Positions 16,176 to 22,384 of a stretch of DNA of 31,219 nucleotides are shown one piece after another (within the stretch, counting starts at the first letter, position 1; each line of letters starts with the position of its first letter). A model generated the notes under the pieces. That model made no database searches. It saw nothing but the letters and a program-made list of their open reading frames with translations, and had not been told where the DNA came from. The DNA is from JALHTV01 sp049510055 (GTDB lineage Bacteria > Planctomycetota > Phycisphaerae > SM23-33): positions 1-31,219 of the forward strand of contig JBEKZI010000018.1 in the NCBI GenBank assembly GCA_049510055.1, read 5' to 3'. Both the position numbers and the translations under genes were made by a program.

Positions 16176-17495
16176 TTACTCGTCCGCTTTTTCGTCGTCG
16201 GTCTCGGTTGGACGCTTCAGGGCCGCCAGACCCGCGCCGGCGGCAACGCACAGCAGCGGCGTAATCGGCAGGCGGTATCGCGGCAGGCCGAAGGGCCCCG
16301 GCAGCAGCACCGACACGATCACCAACACCACCAGCAACCATACCTCTTTGGGAATCCTATGCCGCCCCGCCTGAATCACGCACAGCAGCGCCCCAAGGTA
16401 TTGCACGGCCGTGGCGATCAGCAACGGCGCGGCCACCATCATGGCCGTCGTGTGGCCGCCGAAATAATGCCGCACCGCCGCCACGATCCCCTGCGTGTGC
16501 AGCACGTCCAGGGTGCCGCGCTCGCCGGTAGTCAGGCCGACCGTCTGGAGCACGTCCGTCGCCGCCGGCAGGAAGACGCCCAGGCACCCCACCATGTGGA
16601 TGCGGGCGTACAGCCACGGATTTTCCGACAGGATGCGAATAGCCTCCCGCCGGCGGGCGTCGGCGGCTTGGCCCGGCGTCTTAGCGGCGTTGGCGGCCTC
16701 GTCGGTCTCCGCCATCATCGCCCGAGCCTTGTCGGGAGAGATGTGCTCGGTGGCGGCGAGCACCTCCGGGGCGGCGAAGTAGTACATGGCGTCGCTGGTT
16801 TGGGTGGAAAAGCCGCGATAGTCGGCCACGATCATATTGCGGACTACCCACGGCGCTGCGCAGAGGCCGACGATGCCCGCCATCGCCGCCGCCTTCAGCA
16901 GCCGCCGCTCGCCGCCGACCAGCAGCAACATAACCGCCGCCACGGCCGCCATGATCAGCCCCACCGGCCGAATATAGCACGCCGCCCCCAACACCAGCGC
17001 CGAGGCGATCAGCGCCCACACCCGGCCATGCCGCACGCAATGCACCAGCAGCAGGACCGCCAGGATGAACAGGAACGCATACACGCTATCCGAGAGGATG
17101 CGCAGCGACGACGCCACCACCAGCGGCTCGACGGCCTGCAACGCCGCGGCGATCAGCCCCGCTCGATCGCCGGCCAGCATCCAGCCCAACAGGAACGTCA
17201 GGTACACCGTCACCACGTCCAGGGCCACCTGAAGCACCAGCACCGCCCGCCACCAGAACTCGCCCCACGGTGTGGAAAAGGCCAGCAGCAGCGGATAGCC
17301 GGGCGTGCGGAAGATTTCCGGCTCGCCCTCGCGCTGGAAGGTCCCCTGCTCCACCAGCGAATGCGACAGTTGGATGTAGGCCTGGGAGTCCGGCGTGTAG
17401 ATGCGTTGCTCGCCGTCCTTCCACAGTAAGGCGAGCAGCCCGCCCCGAATAAGCACGGCTACCAGAAGAATGATGTAGAGCGTTCCTGTCTTCAT
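16176..17495 (-). CDS. GT39 (PMT-like) membrane glycosyltransferase
   Basis: The 439-residue protein has about ten membrane helices and the features of the PMT_2/ArnT-like GT-C family. There is an acidic residue after helix 1 in YTPDSQAY (Asp36) and FRTPGYPLLLAF (63-73) in the first large outer loop. A second hydrophobic block carries EPLVVASSLRILSDSVYAFLF, quoted here for SDSVY as the key part. These enzymes transfer sugars from polyprenyl phosphate to proteins, lipids or polysaccharides at the outer face of the inner membrane. The acceptor and sugar cannot be read. It converges on rnfD with a 12-bp gap and diverges from queE. Confidence 0.87.
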   Translation of the reverse strand: MKTGTLYIILLVAVLIRGGLLALLWKDGEQRIYTPDSQAYIQLSHSLVEQGTFQREGEPEIFRTPGYPLLLAFSTPWGEFWWRAVLVLQVALDVVTVYLTFLLGWMLAGDRAGLIAAALQAVEPLVVASSLRILSDSVYAFLFILAVLLLVHCVRHGRVWALIASALVLGAACYIRPVGLIMAAVAAVMLLLVGGERRLLKAAAMAGIVGLCAAPWVVRNMIVADYRGFSTQTSDAMYYFAAPEVLAATEHISPDKARAMMAETDEAANAAKTPGQAADARRREAIRILSENPWLYARIHMVGCLGVFLPAATDVLQTVGLTTGERGTLDVLHTQGIVAAVRHYFGGHTTAMMVAAPLLIATAVQYLGALLCVIQAGRHRIPKEVWLLVVLVIVSVLLPGPFGLPRYRLPITPLLCVAAGAGLAALKRPTETDDEKADE

Positions 17496-17550
17496 GGCGG
17501 CGTATCGTAAGCGGGCACAAGGCGAGATACAACCGCCCGGCCGGCGAGGT

Positions 17551-17556
17551 TAGAAT
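17551..17556 (+). promoter_or_regulatory. Possible -10 box of queE
   Basis: TAGAAT lies seven bases before the GTG start codon at 17563; no good -35 box is seen 17 bp upstream. If used, transcription would begin at or next to the start codon, giving a leaderless mRNA. Confidence 0.35.
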
Positions 17557-17562
17557 GCCCCC

Positions 17563-18207
17563 GTGAGCGAATTGAAGGTCAGCGAGATCTTCTTGAGCAT
17601 CCAGGGCGAGGGCGGCGCGGCGGGCTTGCCGTGCGTCATCGTCCGCCTGGCCGGGTGTAACCTCCGTTGCGACTGGTGCGACACGGCCTACGCCCAGCAA
17701 GGCGGCCAGGCGATGGGCATCGAAAAAATTCTCGCCCGCGTGGAGCAATTCCCCTGCCGGCGGGTGGAGGTCACCGGCGGGGAGCCGCTGCTCCAACCGG
17801 CCGCCCTGGAACTGCTGACGGCCCTGTGCGATCGCGGCCGGACGGTGCTGCTGGAGACCAACGGCTCGCAGGATATTTCCGCCGTCGATTCCCGCGTGGT
17901 GAAGATTGTGGACTTCAAGTGCCCTTCCAGCGGCCAGCAGGACGCCAACCGCTGGTCGAACGTTGCGGCCTTGGCGCCGCGCGACGAGGTCAAGTTCGTC
18001 CTGGCCGACCGGGCCGATTACGATTACGCCAAGGAGAAACTGGCCGCCTGCAATCTGCGCGGCCGCTGCACGGTGATTTTCTCCCCCGTCTTCGGCCGGC
18101 TGGACTCCGCCGAGCTGGCCCGGTGGATCCTGGCCGACGGCTTGGACGTGCGCCTGGGGCTGCAATTGCACAAGATCATCTGGCCAGGGCGGGACCGCGG
18201 CGTGTAG
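17563..18207 (+). CDS. queE: 7-carboxy-7-deazaguanine synthase (radical SAM)
   Basis: The 214-residue protein begins at a GTG; the ATG eight bases upstream is out of frame and soon stopped. It has IFLSIQGEG (9-17) and the radical SAM cluster motif GCNLRCDWCDTAY (Cys32, Cys36, Cys39). VTGGEPLLQ (70-78) binds SAM, and residues near DFKCPSSG and NEVKF-like DEVKFVL follow. QueE converts 6-carboxy-tetrahydropterin to 7-carboxy-7-deazaguanine in queuosine-precursor synthesis. The next gene, queD, makes its substrate, which confirms the call. No Shine-Dalgarno is visible, and no preQ1 riboswitch was seen. Confidence 0.96.
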   Translation: MSELKVSEIFLSIQGEGGAAGLPCVIVRLAGCNLRCDWCDTAYAQQGGQAMGIEKILARVEQFPCRRVEVTGGEPLLQPAALELLTALCDRGRTVLLETNGSQDISAVDSRVVKIVDFKCPSSGQQDANRWSNVAALAPRDEVKFVLADRADYDYAKEKLAACNLRGRCTVIFSPVFGRLDSAELARWILADGLDVRLGLQLHKIIWPGRDRGV

Positions 18208-18240
18208 CATTCTTTGGAAAGAGCTGTCACAAAATCGGAG

Positions 18241-18260
18241 GGACGCGTTTCATCGCGTCC
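18241..18260. repeat. Hairpin 1 in the queE-queD gap
   Basis: GGACGCG, loop TTTCAT, CGCGTCC: a perfect 7-bp stem about 33 bp after queE. There is no following T-run, so it is not a clear intrinsic terminator. Confidence 0.7.
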
Positions 18261-18277
18261 GGTTTGTTGAGGATTCA

Positions 18278-18357
18278 TGAAGCCCCGCCCGTCAGGGCGG
18301 GAATGTCGCGAAAGTTTGATTGACGGCACTATCCCCGTGCTCACGCACGGGGCTTCA
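18278..18357. repeat. Paired hairpins resembling IS200/IS605 ends
   Basis: Two perfect hairpins lie here: CCCGCCC-GTCA-GGGCGGG (18284-18301) and CCCCGTGC-TCAC-GCACGGGG (18333-18352). They are bracketed by the inverted pair TGAAGCCCC (18278-18286) and GGGGCTTCA (18349-18357). TTGAT occurs at 18316-18320 and TTCAA ends the right side; these resemble the cleavage-site sequences of ISDra2-type elements. No transposase or TnpB is present. It is probably a relic or a small non-autonomous element, or else a REP-like unit. Confidence 0.5.
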
Positions 18358-18382
18358 AGAGACATAAGGGAAGGTTAGAACC

Positions 18383-18745
18383 ATGGAAGCCGAGGTCATC
18401 AAGACGTTCCAATTCGAGGCCGCCCACAGTCTGCCCAACGTCCCCGCCGGCCACAAGTGCCGCAACATCCACGGTCACAGCTATCGCGTGGACGTGCACG
18501 TGACCGGCCCGGTGGACCAGCGCAGCGGATGGGTGATCGACTTCGGCGAGGTGGTCCGCGTGGTCGCCCCCATCATCGCCGAGCTGGACCATCGGCTGCT
18601 GAACGACGTGCCGGGCTTGGCCAATTCCACGGCTGAGAACATCGGCCGCTACCTGTTCGAACGCATCTCCCCCGCCCTGCCGAATCTGGCGGCCATGACG
18701 GTGTGGGAGTCCGAAACGTCGCGGGCGGTGTACCGCGGCAAGTGA
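18383..18745 (+). CDS. queD: 6-carboxy-5,6,7,8-tetrahydropterin synthase
   Basis: The 120-residue protein has the family length and all key residues: zinc ligands His15, His30 and His32 (FEAAHSL, NIHGHSY), catalytic Cys26, VIDFGEV (51-57), LDHRLLN with His70, STAENIG with Glu85 and WESETSRAVY at the C-terminus. QueD turns dihydroneopterin triphosphate into 6-carboxy-tetrahydropterin, the QueE substrate. An AGGGAAGG ribosome site precedes the ATG. A 175-bp gap full of hairpins separates it from queE, so the two may be less tightly coupled than usual. It converges on nadC with a 25-bp gap. Confidence 0.97.
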   Translation: MEAEVIKTFQFEAAHSLPNVPAGHKCRNIHGHSYRVDVHVTGPVDQRSGWVIDFGEVVRVVAPIIAELDHRLLNDVPGLANSTAENIGRYLFERISPALPNLAAMTVWESETSRAVYRGK

Positions 18746-18770
18746 ACTGAGGCAGAGGCACCGCCAGGAA

Positions 18771-19670
18771 TCAATCCACTTCGATATCCAGCGAGATGTC
18801 CACGGCCGCGGCGGAGTGGGTCAGCGCGCCGACGGCGATGCGCTCCACGCCGGCCTCGGCCACCGCGCGGACGTTGGCCAGCGTGATGCCGCCGGAGGCC
18901 TCCAGACCCAGGGCGTCTTTCAGCCCGGCCTTGTCGCGCAAGGCGACGGCCTTGCGAAGCTGATCCAGCGGCATGTTGTCCAGCAGGATGATGTCCACCG
19001 GCAGCGCCAGGGCCCCCTGGAATTGTTCCAGCGTGTCCACCTCCAGCTCGACGAACGCCCCCTCGCCCAGGTACGGCCGGACGCGTTCCAGCTCCTGGCC
19101 CAGGGCGGTGATGGGATTCTTGCCCTCGGCCTTGGCCAGCACGGCCAGGTGGTTGTCCTTGACCAGCACCGCGTCGTACAGGCCCTTGCGGTGGTTCCTG
19201 CCGCCGCCGGCGCGGACGGCGTACTTCTCCAGGTCGCGCCAGCCGGGGGTGGTCTTTCGCGTGTCATAGATTCCCGCGCCGGTGCCCTCGACGGCCTTGA
19301 CGAACTCCCGCGTGGTGGTGGCCACGCCGCAGAGGCGCTGGAGAAAGTTCAGCGCCACGCGTTCGGCGGCCATCATGCCGCGGGCCGGACCGCGCCACTC
19401 GGCCAGCACCGCGCCGGCGGCGACCTCCTGGCCGTCGGCGACGATCTCCCGCGTGCGAAGCTCGCCGTCATAGGCCGCCGCGATCGGCTCCAGCAGCGAC
19501 ACGCCGCAAATAGTCGCCGGCTGGCGGGCGACAAAACGCCCCGTGGCGTGCACCTCCGGCGGCAGGATGACGCTGGTGACGTCGCCACTGTCGCCGAGGT
19601 CCTCCTGGCGGGCCATTTCCAAAAGCCGCCAGAGGTTCTCCCGCTCACGCTTGCCCGGTATGGCCGCCAT
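18771..19670 (-). CDS. nadC: Nicotinate-nucleotide pyrophosphorylase (quinolinate phosphoribosyltransferase)
   Basis: The ATG at 19670 follows GAGGGA and gives a normal 299-residue enzyme. The frame is open 51 codons further, but that stretch lies in the promoter region and has no family likeness. Motifs are EDLGDSGDVTS (23-33), ERVALNFLQRLCGVAT, DTRKTTPGWRDLEKYAV, GGGRNHRKGLYDAVLVKDNH, shown here for its NHR and KDNH substrate residues, and LEASGGITLANV. The enzyme makes nicotinate mononucleotide from quinolinate and PRPP for NAD synthesis. nadA and nadB are not in the window. It is transcribed away from the DUF4760-like cassette. Confidence 0.97.
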   Translation of the reverse strand: MAAIPGKRERENLWRLLEMARQEDLGDSGDVTSVILPPEVHATGRFVARQPATICGVSLLEPIAAAYDGELRTREIVADGQEVAAGAVLAEWRGPARGMMAAERVALNFLQRLCGVATTTREFVKAVEGTGAGIYDTRKTTPGWRDLEKYAVRAGGGRNHRKGLYDAVLVKDNHLAVLAKAEGKNPITALGQELERVRPYLGEGAFVELEVDTLEQFQGALALPVDIILLDNMPLDQLRKAVALRDKAGLKDALGLEASGGITLANVRAVAEAGVERIAVGALTHSAAAVDISLDIEVD

Positions 19671-20004
19671 AGCTGTTCCCTCAATCGACGCGGCCAAGCA
19701 TACCCGATCCGCCCGCGGCGGAAAAGTGCCCCTTGTCACCTGCCATACCGAGTGGTATGGTGTCCAAACATGCTGCGGCACGTCAGGGCCGTGGGGACTA
19801 TCTAATCCGAACAGATGTGACAACGTGTACCCCTGGATCCGCAGTCAGGGCCGAGGCACTGTGCGCAACCAGCTTCCGGTCCCATGCTTGTGTAACCGTG
19901 TGTCGTGCCTCCAGATCACGCGTGGTCCAGACAGCCCAAGAAGACGCTTTGTTTGGCAGCCACACACAGTACTCGGCAGCAGGTACGACAAGAAAGGACG
20001 AATT
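19671..20004. other. 334-bp gap between nadC and the DUF4760-like gene
   Basis: It holds the nadC ribosome site and, at 19716-19761, a 20-nt box plus plus-strand promoter elements that recur before pyrR. From about 19765 to 19990 I see no gene, tRNA or strong hairpin. An AGAAAGGACG ribosome site ends the gap. Confidence 0.7.
19716..19761 (+). promoter_or_regulatory. Promoter repeat, copy 1 (before the DUF4760-like gene)
   Basis: The box CGGCGGAAAAGTGCCCCTTG (19716-19735) is identical to copy 2 at 20762. Its TTG starts a -35 box TTGTCA (19733-19738), then a 17-bp spacer and -10 TATGGT (19756-19761). The spacer and -10 form a hairpin CATACC-GAGT-GGTATG. Confidence 0.6.
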
Positions 20005-20529
20005 ATGAACGCAGCAGGATGGACAGCACTTGGCACATGGGTGTTGGTTGTCGGCACATTAGCTGCTGTGTATTGGCAAGTGCGCCAGCAAAGAGAAATA
20101 AACTCGGCTAACACAGTAATGCTTCTACATGATCGGTTCGAATCGTCACTAATGCGAAACCAGAGAAAGCAACTGTGTCTGACTCTGAAGATGGGAAAGT
20201 GGATCGACCAGAGAGACGACGAGGTCCTTGTCTTCCTCGAGACTCTAGGGCTTCTGACTCGTCAAAGAATACTCAATGAGGATATGGTGTGGAGCGAATT
20301 CTGCTGGGAAGTGGTCAGGTACTATGCTGCATTGACGAGAGACCGAAATCAGATCACCCATTTGCGCGAGGCCTCACATGACAAGACGCTTTATGCGGAA
20401 TTCGAGTGGCTGAGCAACAGGCTCCTGGAGCTTGACTGTTTGCAACGCGAAGTCAGCAGGGAGGTGGTGATACCGAACCAGGCTGAGATTAGCAACTTCT
20501 TGGATGATGAAATTGCGCTGGTTCCATAA
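20005..20529 (+). CDS. Small membrane-anchored protein, DUF4760-like
   Basis: The ATG at 20005 has AAGGA about seven bases upstream. The 174-residue product has one N-terminal membrane helix (about 5-25: WTALGTWVLVVGTLAAVYW) followed by a cytoplasmic, largely helical region with VMLLHDRFESSLMRNQRKQL and FLETLGLLTRQRILNEDMVW, quoted for the RF and ETLG landmarks. This layout resembles DUF4760 proteins, whose function is unknown; no catalytic motif is visible. Codon use (AGA, AAA, ATA, AAT) and lower GC differ from every neighbour, which suggests recent acquisition. The frame stays open upstream to 19543, but that part overlaps nadC. It sits between two copies of a promoter repeat. Confidence 0.75.
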   Translation: MNAAGWTALGTWVLVVGTLAAVYWQVRQQREINSANTVMLLHDRFESSLMRNQRKQLCLTLKMGKWIDQRDDEVLVFLETLGLLTRQRILNEDMVWSEFCWEVVRYYAALTRDRNQITHLREASHDKTLYAEFEWLSNRLLELDCLQREVSREVVIPNQAEISNFLDDEIALVP

Positions 20530-20761
20530 GCGCACAAGCCCCCCAGTAGCCATCTGGAGCATAAAGGAAATCTGTAGACCAGTCCACAAGAACTCAACTG
20601 TGGCGTTATCAGCGACCAGCCTTTGGCGCGTCCCCACATCGTGATCCTCCTCCCTTAATGCCGATACTCCCGACAGGCTTGTGTTCGCTTATCCCAACTG
20701 GGGCCGCCAACGCGGATTGCCTGAAGGTGCCGACACGGTATTTTAAGCAATCCTTGCCTTC

Positions 20762-20807
20762 CGGCGGAAAAGTGCCCCTTGCCTGCCGGCTCAACCGGCG
20801 GTATGAT
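20762..20807 (+). promoter_or_regulatory. Promoter repeat, copy 2 (pyrRBC promoter)
   Basis: The same 20-nt box as at 19716 (here 20762-20781) runs into TTGCCT (20779-20784), a 17-bp spacer and TATGAT (20802-20807). The spacer holds a hairpin GCCGG-CTCAA-CCGGC. Spacing from box to -10 is identical to copy 1. It is well placed to drive pyrR-pyrB-pyrC. Confidence 0.7.
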
Positions 20808-20813
20808 GCTTTA

Positions 20814-20841
20814 TCGCTAAAATGCTTTGGCACTTTAGCGA
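20814..20841 (+). promoter_or_regulatory. Hairpin at the 5' end of the pyr leader
   Basis: TCGCTAAA (20814-20821) pairs with TTTAGCGA (20834-20841), with TGC/GCA adding three inner pairs around a TTTG loop. It begins about seven bases after the -10 box, so it would form the very 5' end of the mRNA. It is not followed by a T-run. Confidence 0.55.
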
Positions 20842-20856
20842 GCTTCAGTGATAAAA

Positions 20857-20870
20857 CCCCTCGGCCGGGG
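20857..20870 (+). promoter_or_regulatory. Short hairpin covering the pyrR ribosome site
   Basis: CCCC (20857-20860) can pair with GGGG (20867-20870), the first part of the GGGGAG ribosome site seven bases before the ATG at 20878. The stem is only four G-C pairs. It could limit pyrR translation, but no known PyrR-binding sequence is evident. Confidence 0.35.
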
Positions 20871-20877
20871 AGCGGTC

Positions 20878-21417
20878 ATGAAGCGACTGCTGAGCGGCAG
20901 ACAAGTGGCGACGGCTCTGGACCATCTGTGCAAGGCCACTATTTCGCAATTGCCCCCTGATCCTCGCATCGCGGTCATCGGCATGCGCACGCGCGGGCAG
21001 GTGCTGGCCGAGCGGCTCATCAAACGCCTGCGGGCGGAAAAGCCCACGCTTCGCATCGACCGCGGCGTGCTGGACATCACCTTCTACCGCGACGACCTGG
21101 CCCGCCAGCGCGGCGCGCCGGTGGTCCGCGCGACGGAGATCGACTTCGACCTGGACGACGCCTGGGTGCTGCTGGTGGACGACGTGCTCCAGACCGGCCG
21201 GAGTATCCGCGCCGCCCTGGACGCCCTGATGGACCTGGGCCGGCCCCGCGTCGTGCGCCTGGCCGTGCTGGTCGACCGCGGCGACCGCGAGCTGCCCATC
21301 GTGGCGGACTTCATCGGCAAACGTCTGAAGGCCAAGAGCACCGACCGAATCCAAGTCAAACTCAAGGAAACCGATGGCGAAGACGGCGTCTTCATCATCC
21401 CGGCGTCGGCGAGCTGA
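20878..21417 (+). CDS. pyrR: PyrR bifunctional regulator / uracil phosphoribosyltransferase
   Basis: The ATG at 20878, behind GGGGAG, gives the normal 179 residues; a GTG 30 bases earlier is less likely. The PRPP-binding loop is VLLVDDVLQTGRSIRAALDA (97-116), and DITFYRDDL (66-74) and GMRTRGQVLAERL (35-47) are also typical. PyrR senses UMP/UTP and binds pyr mRNA leaders, and many members also make UMP from uracil. It heads pyrR-pyrB-pyrC, the usual regulated unit. The leader here is short, about 65 nt, without an obvious terminator/antiterminator pair, so control may differ from the Bacillus scheme. Its end overlaps pyrB by 44 nt. Confidence 0.95.
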   Translation: MKRLLSGRQVATALDHLCKATISQLPPDPRIAVIGMRTRGQVLAERLIKRLRAEKPTLRIDRGVLDITFYRDDLARQRGAPVVRATEIDFDLDDAWVLLVDDVLQTGRSIRAALDALMDLGRPRVVRLAVLVDRGDRELPIVADFIGKRLKAKSTDRIQVKLKETDGEDGVFIIPASAS

Positions 21418-22384
21418 GTCGGACCGGGCGTCGGACGCCCCCGCTCGGCAGCCTCGCCCATTTCTGTGGACGCGCAAGGACCTGCTGGGCATGGACGAGT
21501 TGTCGGCCCAGGAGATCGTGCACCTCTTGGACACGGCCGAGAGCTTCAAGGAAGTCTCCACTCGCTCGATCAAGAAAGTTCCGGCCCTGCGCGGCAAGGT
21601 GGTGGCGCTGCTGTTCTTCGAGGACTCGACGCGCACGCGGATGAGCTTCGAGCTGGCCGCCAGCCGCCTGTCCGCCGACGTGCTGCTGTTCTCCTCGCAC
21701 GGCTCCTCGGTGACCAAGGGCGAGACCACGCTGGACACCGCCCGGAACATCGAGGCCATGGGCGTGGACATCTTCGTCATCCGCCACAGCCAAAGCGGCG
21801 CCCCGCACATGCTGGCCCGGCGCCTGGCCGCTTCGGTGGTCAACGCCGGCGACGGCCAGCACGAGCACCCCACGCAGGCGCTGCTGGACATCTTCACCAT
21901 CCGCCAGCGCCTCGGAAACGTGGAAGGGCTGAAGGTCGCCATCGTCGGCGACATCGCCCACAGCCGCGTGGCCCGCAGTAACATCCTGGGCCTGCGCAAG
22001 CTGGGGGCGCACGTGGTGGTCGTCGGCCCGCCGACGCTCGTGCCCTCGGCCATCCGCGCCATGGGCTGCCAGATCAGCCACAGCCTGGACGACGTGCTGG
22101 GCGAGGTGGACGTCGTCAACATGCTGCGGATCCAGTTCGAGCGGTTCAGCAGCAACCAGTTCCCCTCGGTCCGCGAATACAGCCGCCTGTACGGCATGAA
22201 CAGCCAGCGGCTCAAGCGGTGCAAGAAAAACGTGCTCATCATGCACCCCGGGCCCATCAACCGCGGCGTGGAACTGACGAGCGACGTGGCCGACGGACCC
22301 AATAGCTGCATCCTCCAGCAGGTGACCAACGGCCTGGCCATCCGCATGGCCGTGCTGTACCTGGTCAGCCAGGGGAGGCAATGA
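21374..22384 (+). CDS. pyrB: Aspartate carbamoyltransferase catalytic chain
   Basis: The 336-residue protein has a basic, low-complexity lead of about 30 residues, then WTRKDLLGMDELSAQEIVHL. Carbamoyl-phosphate site FFEDSTRTRMSFE (STRTR at 85-89), SSVTKGETTLDTA with Lys115, QHEHPTQALLD (HPTQ 165-168) and HPGPINRGVEL are all present. It makes carbamoyl-aspartate in pyrimidine synthesis. The ATG at 21374 has AAGG six bases upstream but lies inside pyrR, giving a 44-nt overlap. Conserved sequence begins near residue 31, so a later start without ATG support would also keep the enzyme whole. pyrC starts with an ATGA overlap. No regulatory PyrI is seen. Confidence 0.96.
   Translation: MAKTASSSSRRRRAESDRASDAPARQPRPFLWTRKDLLGMDELSAQEIVHLLDTAESFKEVSTRSIKKVPALRGKVVALLFFEDSTRTRMSFELAASRLSADVLLFSSHGSSVTKGETTLDTARNIEAMGVDIFVIRHSQSGAPHMLARRLAASVVNAGDGQHEHPTQALLDIFTIRQRLGNVEGLKVAIVGDIAHSRVARSNILGLRKLGAHVVVVGPPTLVPSAIRAMGCQISHSLDDVLGEVDVVNMLRIQFERFSSNQFPSVREYSRLYGMNSQRLKRCKKNVLIMHPGPINRGVELTSDVADGPNSCILQQVTNGLAIRMAVLYLVSQGRQ

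Larger units (their letters stand above)
20530..20877. other. 348-bp gap between the DUF4760-like gene and pyrR
   Basis: From 20530 to about 20760 there is no supportable gene or RNA. From 20762 on it holds the second promoter repeat, a leader hairpin and a hairpin over the pyrR ribosome site. The composition of the first part matches the cassette rather than the pyr genes. Confidence 0.65.

Noticed and set aside
17496..17562. preQ1 riboswitch before queE
   Set aside because: The gap is only 67 bp, lacks the A-rich tail and pseudoknot pattern, and any leader would be near zero length.
18241..18260. Intrinsic terminator after queE
   Set aside because: The stem is good but no T-run follows on either strand.
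19671..19823. N-terminal extension of NadC by 51 residues
   Set aside because: It covers the promoter repeat and has no NadC likeness; GAGGGA precedes the ATG at 19670.
19765..20000. Small genes in the nadC to DUF4760-like gap
   Set aside because: Short open frames exist but none has a ribosome site, family likeness or sensible composition.
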